From: an uncultured Ruminococcus sp.
Lineage (GTDB): Bacteria > Bacillota > Clostridia > Oscillospirales > Ruminococcaceae
Assembly (NCBI GenBank): GCA_902787825.1
Contig: CADAHS010000009.1
Span: 36,659-100,658 of the forward strand
Length of the DNA stretch: 64,000 nucleotides
Direction: 5' to 3'
The position numbers were made by a program, and so were the translations under genes. Below are positions 61,244 through 64,000 of this stretch, piece after piece. A model generated the notes under the pieces. It ran no database searches and was not told the origin of the DNA. It saw only the letters and a program-made list of their open reading frames with translations. Every line of letters starts with the position of its first letter. Within the stretch, counting starts at the first letter, position 1.

Positions 61244-61998
61244 ACAGCGGCTACGAAAGCTTTGCTGCGTTTTACGACAGGCTGACTGCAAACGTTGACT
61301 ATGATTTGATCGCAGAGCTCGTTCACGGACTTGTGCAAAAGTATGCTGATTATAAGGAGGTCATACTTGACCTCGCCTGCGGTACGGCATCGCTGAGTGA
61401 AAAGCTTGCACAAAAGGGATATGACATCGTTGGTGTAGACAATTCCCCTGAGATGCTTGAAATTGCGCAGCAGAGGCTTGAGGGCAGCGGACTTCCCGTA
61501 ACACTGCTTTTGCAGGATATGACCGAGCTTGACCTGTACGGCGCGGCCGATTGTGTGGTGTGCCTTCTTGACAGCCTTAACCACCTGAAAGATAAGCAAC
61601 AGCTTCAGAGAGCCTTCGAGCGTGTGTCGATGTTCACCTGTGACGGAGGCTTGTTTGTATTTGACCTGAACACGAAATACAAACATACAAAGGTACTTGC
61701 GGATAACGCATTCAACTTTGACAATGATGACTTCTTTTGTGCATGGCAGAATGAGCTTTCCGATAACGGCGATGTGCATATCTACCTTGACTTTTTCTGC
61801 AAGCAGAAGGACGGAAGCTATATCAGAAAAAGTGATGATTTCACGGAGATATTGTTTGAGGACAGCTTTATTGAGGACGAGCTTGCAAAAAACAGCTTTG
61901 AGCTGATAGGGAAGTACAATGATTTTTCGCTGGAGCCCGTTGAGCAAACGAGCCAGCGTGTGTTGTGGGTGTGCAAAAAGAAATCTGTGGATAAATAG
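61240..61998 (+). CDS. Class I SAM-dependent methyltransferase
   Basis: A 252-residue methyltransferase. It starts NSGYESFAAFYDRLTANVDY, a common start in this Firmicutes group. Motif I is ILDLACGTASLSEKLAQKGYDIVGVDNSPEML, and motif IV lies in DCVVCLLDSLNHL. The substrate is unknown. It overlaps yerC by four bases and precedes hslO by 12, so the three form one operon. Confidence 0.9.
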   Translation: MNSGYESFAAFYDRLTANVDYDLIAELVHGLVQKYADYKEVILDLACGTASLSEKLAQKGYDIVGVDNSPEMLEIAQQRLEGSGLPVTLLLQDMTELDLYGAADCVVCLLDSLNHLKDKQQLQRAFERVSMFTCDGGLFVFDLNTKYKHTKVLADNAFNFDNDDFFCAWQNELSDNGDVHIYLDFFCKQKDGSYIRKSDDFTEILFEDSFIEDELAKNSFELIGKYNDFSLEPVEQTSQRVLWVCKKKSVDK

Positions 61999-62010
61999 GG
62001 AGATATCTCG

Positions 62011-62889
62011 ATGGGAAGAATAGTTCGTGCGATAAGTAAAGATGCGTCGGTGGTGTGCAGCGCCATTGACGGAAAGGATATAGTTTCAAGGATAGAACAG
62101 ATACACAAGACCTCTGCGGTTTGTACGGCAGCTCTTGGAAGGCTTGCTATGGGAACATCGCTTCTGGGGTTCGGCCTTAAAGGAGAAAAGGACAGCGTCA
62201 CGGTCAGAATGGAGGGCGGTGGTCCGGCCGGAGCTTTGATATGTGTTTCGGACAGCTTTGGAAATGTAAGAGCGTATATTCAGAACCCGGTTGTTGAATT
62301 GCCGCTGAATGCAAAAGGAAAACTTGATGTTGGCGGTGCGGTCGGCCAAAACGGAACTCTCAGTGTTGTCAAGGATCTTGGCTTGAAAGAGCCTTACTGC
62401 GGACAGGTGCCGATCGTTTCGGGCGAGGTCGCAGAGGACATTACGAGCTATCTTGCTCTGAGCGAGCAGGTACCAAGCGTGTGTGCACTTGGCGTTCTTG
62501 TAAATCCTGATCTGACAGTGAACTGTGCAGGAGGATTTCTTGTACAGCTTTTGCCGTTTGCTCCTGAAAGTGCAATAGATCAGATCGAAAAGAACATCAA
62601 CTCAATGCAGTCTGTGACGCAGATGATCTCTGAGGGTATGACAACAGAGGAGATCGCACTTAAAGCGCTTGATGGGCTTGAACCGAATGTGCTTGATGAT
62701 TTTAAAGTGGAGTACAGGTGTGATTGCTCGAGGGAAAGGGTCGAAAGAGCGCTGATCTCATTGGGTGAAAAGGATCTTAAAGAAATGGCAGAAGAACCTG
62801 AAACACAGGTGGAGTGCCATTTTTGCGATAAGAAATATGTGTTCACGTCAGACGAGATCACAAAGCTTGCTGAAAGTGCAAAGAAATAG
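62011..62889 (+). CDS. hslO: Redox-regulated chaperone Hsp33
   Basis: Hsp33 is switched on by oxidation and holds unfolding proteins. The N-terminal domain begins GRIVRAISKDASVVCSAID. The C-terminal zinc switch is complete: CDC (about residue 239) and CHFC (about 272). The 292-residue length is typical. AGGGAGA precedes the ATG, and it is the third gene of the yerC operon. Confidence 0.96.
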   Translation: MGRIVRAISKDASVVCSAIDGKDIVSRIEQIHKTSAVCTAALGRLAMGTSLLGFGLKGEKDSVTVRMEGGGPAGALICVSDSFGNVRAYIQNPVVELPLNAKGKLDVGGAVGQNGTLSVVKDLGLKEPYCGQVPIVSGEVAEDITSYLALSEQVPSVCALGVLVNPDLTVNCAGGFLVQLLPFAPESAIDQIEKNINSMQSVTQMISEGMTTEEIALKALDGLEPNVLDDFKVEYRCDCSRERVERALISLGEKDLKEMAEEPETQVECHFCDKKYVFTSDEITKLAESAKK

Positions 62890-62916
62890 TCCGCTGAAAA
62901 TGCAGGAGGAAAACGA

Positions 62917-63246
62917 ATGAGTACTGCGGAACTGATCCTTGCGATCGTGCTGTTTGCTGTTTCGGCTTTGCTTGTATTTGTAGCAGTGAGACAGCTGCAA
63001 TGTAAGGGCTACTGCTTCAATAACGCTTATATTTATGCGTCAAAAACCGAAAGAGAGCAGACGGATTATACACCTTATTATAAGCAATCGGGTATCGTTT
63101 TGCTGATGCTCTCGGCGCTATTTCTGCTGAATGGTCTGAGGATCGTGCTAAGGATCGGCTTTCTGTTCTACGTTTCATTGGTGCTGATAGCAGCGGTTAT
63201 CCTGTATTCAATAGTATCATTGATTATCATTGAAAAGAACAAGTGA
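62917..63246 (+). CDS. Small membrane protein (DUF3784-like), unknown
   Basis: A 109-residue protein with three hydrophobic helices (about 5-24, 57-75 and 78-104) and a short polar loop with Tyr residues. The helix-loop layout resembles the DUF3784 group, but only loosely. GCAGGAGGAAA precedes the ATG. It follows hslO by 27 bases and may end that operon. The function is unknown. Confidence 0.7.
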   Translation: MSTAELILAIVLFAVSALLVFVAVRQLQCKGYCFNNAYIYASKTEREQTDYTPYYKQSGIVLLMLSALFLLNGLRIVLRIGFLFYVSLVLIAAVILYSIVSLIIIEKNK

Positions 63247-63277
63247 ATAATCAGCATAAAAAAATTGCAAAAAACGC

Positions 63278-63306
63278 TTGACAAATCATAGCTTATGTAG
63301 TATAAT
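63278..63306 (+). promoter_or_regulatory. tRNA cluster promoter
   Basis: TTGACA (63278-63283), 17 bases, TATAAT (63301-63306). A CGTCAC/GTGACG hairpin (63313-63332) lies between it and the first tRNA. Confidence 0.92.
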
Positions 63307-63337
63307 TAATTTCGTCACTTGAAGAGGTGACGATGTT

Positions 63338-63413
63338 GGGGGTATAGCTCAGCTGGGAGAGCATCTGCCTTACAAGCAGAGGGTCACAGGTTCGATCCCT
63401 GTTGTCCCCACCA
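63338..63413 (+). tRNA. tRNA-Val (TAC)
   Basis: A complete cloverleaf of 76 bases. The anticodon loop CTTACAA gives TAC, the T-arm is CAGGTTCGATCCCTG, and the acceptor GGGGGTA pairs with TGTCCCC. The 3' CCA is encoded. Confidence 0.97.
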
Positions 63414-63416
63414 TTT

Positions 63417-63490
63417 GGCCGGGTAGTTCAGCTGGTTAGAACGCTAGCCTGTCACGCTAGAGGTCGTGGGTTCGAGCCCCATTCCGGTCG
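63417..63490 (+). tRNA. tRNA-Asp (GTC)
   Basis: A complete cloverleaf with anticodon loop CTGTCAC (GTC). The acceptor GGCCGGG pairs with TCCGGTC. No CCA is encoded. Confidence 0.97.
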
Positions 63491-63545
63491 TTGATTCCTG
63501 TATCTTTTAAAGTTGGCTTATCTGCTTGAAGTTTACAGCGGTCAC

Positions 63546-63618
63546 GCCTCTGTAGCTCAGTAGGTAGAGCAGGGGACTGAAAATCCCCGTGTCGATGGTT
63601 CGATTCCGTCCGGAGGCA
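63546..63618 (+). tRNA. tRNA-Phe (GAA)
   Basis: A complete cloverleaf with anticodon loop CTGAAAA (GAA). The acceptor GCCTCTG pairs with CGGAGGC. No CCA is encoded. Confidence 0.97.
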
Positions 63619-63632
63619 TAAAAATTGAATAT

Positions 63633-63705
63633 GCGGCCTTAGCTCATCTGGTAGAGCGCCACCTTGCCAAGGTGGAGGTAGCGAGTTCGAGCCTCGTAGG
63701 CCGCT
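63633..63705 (+). tRNA. tRNA-Gly (GCC)
   Basis: A complete cloverleaf with anticodon loop TTGCCAA (GCC). The acceptor GCGGCCT pairs with AGGCCGC. No CCA is encoded. Confidence 0.97.
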
Positions 63706-63709
63706 TTAT

Positions 63710-63780
63710 GGCGCTATAGCCAAGTGGTAAGGCGTAGGTCTGCAACACCTTGATCCCCGGTTCAAATCCGGGTGGCGCCT
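63710..63780 (+). tRNA. tRNA-Cys (GCA)
   Basis: A complete cloverleaf with anticodon loop CTGCAAC (GCA). The acceptor GGCGCTA pairs with TGGCGCC. No CCA is encoded. Confidence 0.96.
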
Positions 63781-63781
63781 T

Positions 63782-63816
63782 AAAGAGTTACACTTTTATG
63801 TGTAACTCTTTTTTTG
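63782..63816 (+). terminator. tRNA cluster terminator
   Basis: AAAGAGTTACAC (63782-63793) pairs with GTGTAACTCTTT (63800-63811), then T. Beyond it, to the window end, only a promoter and a small hairpin are seen. Confidence 0.94.
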
Positions 63817-63904
63817 TGTATAGACCTAATATACAAAAATAGTATAAGGTTTTTGATGTATATGTAGAACTTGACCAAATGCTACAAAATGCTGCAAAAA
63901 GCCC

Positions 63905-63933
63905 TTGACAAACGCAAAAAAGTGTGGTATTAT
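63905..63933 (+). promoter_or_regulatory. Promoter for a gene beyond the window
   Basis: TTGACA (63905-63910), 17 bases ending TGG, TATTAT (63928-63933). A GCTGTCC/GGGCAGC hairpin follows near 63941-63963, and a second TTGACA lies near 63984. Confidence 0.75.
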
Positions 63934-64000
63934 GTGAAAGCTGTCCGAGAAAGAAGGGCAGCAAAAAATATCACTCAAAAGGCTTGACAAATGAGCGAGA

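Overview
The window looks like a chromosomal segment of a low-to-mid GC Clostridia (Firmicutes), most likely a Ruminococcus-type member of the Oscillospiraceae. Evidence: strong AGGAGG ribosome binding sites, TTGACA-N17-TATAAT promoters that very often carry TG upstream of the -10 box, SAM-I and THF riboswitches, a sodium-pump decarboxylase pair, a VanY/VanZ/MscS/LCP surface complement, and a NifU-like/GGGtGRT pair that I know mainly from anaerobic Firmicutes. The assignment to genus is inference. I see no rRNA, CRISPR array, intact insertion sequence or phage.

Layout. 1-4.9 kb: 3' end of glgB, convergent dprA, a VanY-like M15 peptidase, an ATPase of unknown role and a GNAT gene coupled to metK. 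4.9-9.8 kb: metK under a SAM-I riboswitch, purA, and the highly expressed-looking NifU-like/GGGtGRT pair. 10-17 kb: ung with a 32-residue membrane peptide gene, a PAS/degenerate GGDEF/EAL phosphodiesterase, a TSCPD protein with malic enzyme, a PHP phosphoesterase and an RluD-type pseudouridine synthase. 17-28.4 kb: uvrB-uvrA, a GyrI-like protein, an S2P-like protease, an HD hydrolase, the TIGR03960/TIGR03936 radical-SAM pair, rplS, MscS and VanZ. 28.6-31.7 kb: decarboxylase gamma and beta subunits, yfbR and rpe.

31.6-39.7 kb is the most accessory-looking part. All genes are on the minus strand: a TetR-controlled run (transglutaminase-like protein, TetR, three GNATs, a methyltransferase, a small membrane protein, a MecA-like protein) preceded by a zinc operon (SmtB/CzrA-type repressor, MBL hydrolase, ZntA-type ATPase). 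39.9-50.1 kb: a divergent type IIA topoisomerase pair, a frameshifted small gene, a zinc-ribbon membrane protein, an LCP cell-wall ligase, a PASTA protein whose kinase domain has lost its catalytic residues, and pfkA. 50.1-54 kb: an unidentified structured RNA ahead of a GNAT gene, a THF riboswitch ahead of folT, proC, a SpoIIM-like protein and a YesL-like protein. 54-63.2 kb: prfB (no frameshift), a RING-like/DUF2628 protein, rpsF-ssb-rpsR, lon-ysxC, yerC-methyltransferase-hslO and a small membrane protein. The end holds five tRNAs (Val, Asp, Phe, Gly, Cys).

The best candidates for undescribed biology are the structured leader at about 50.12-50.26 kb, the NifU-like/GGGtGRT pair, the zinc-ribbon/pseudokinase/PASTA protein, and a shared promoter geometry at pfkA and rpsF in which an inverted repeat encloses the -35 box. 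Promoters, terminators and starts were read by eye. No search or folding program was run.
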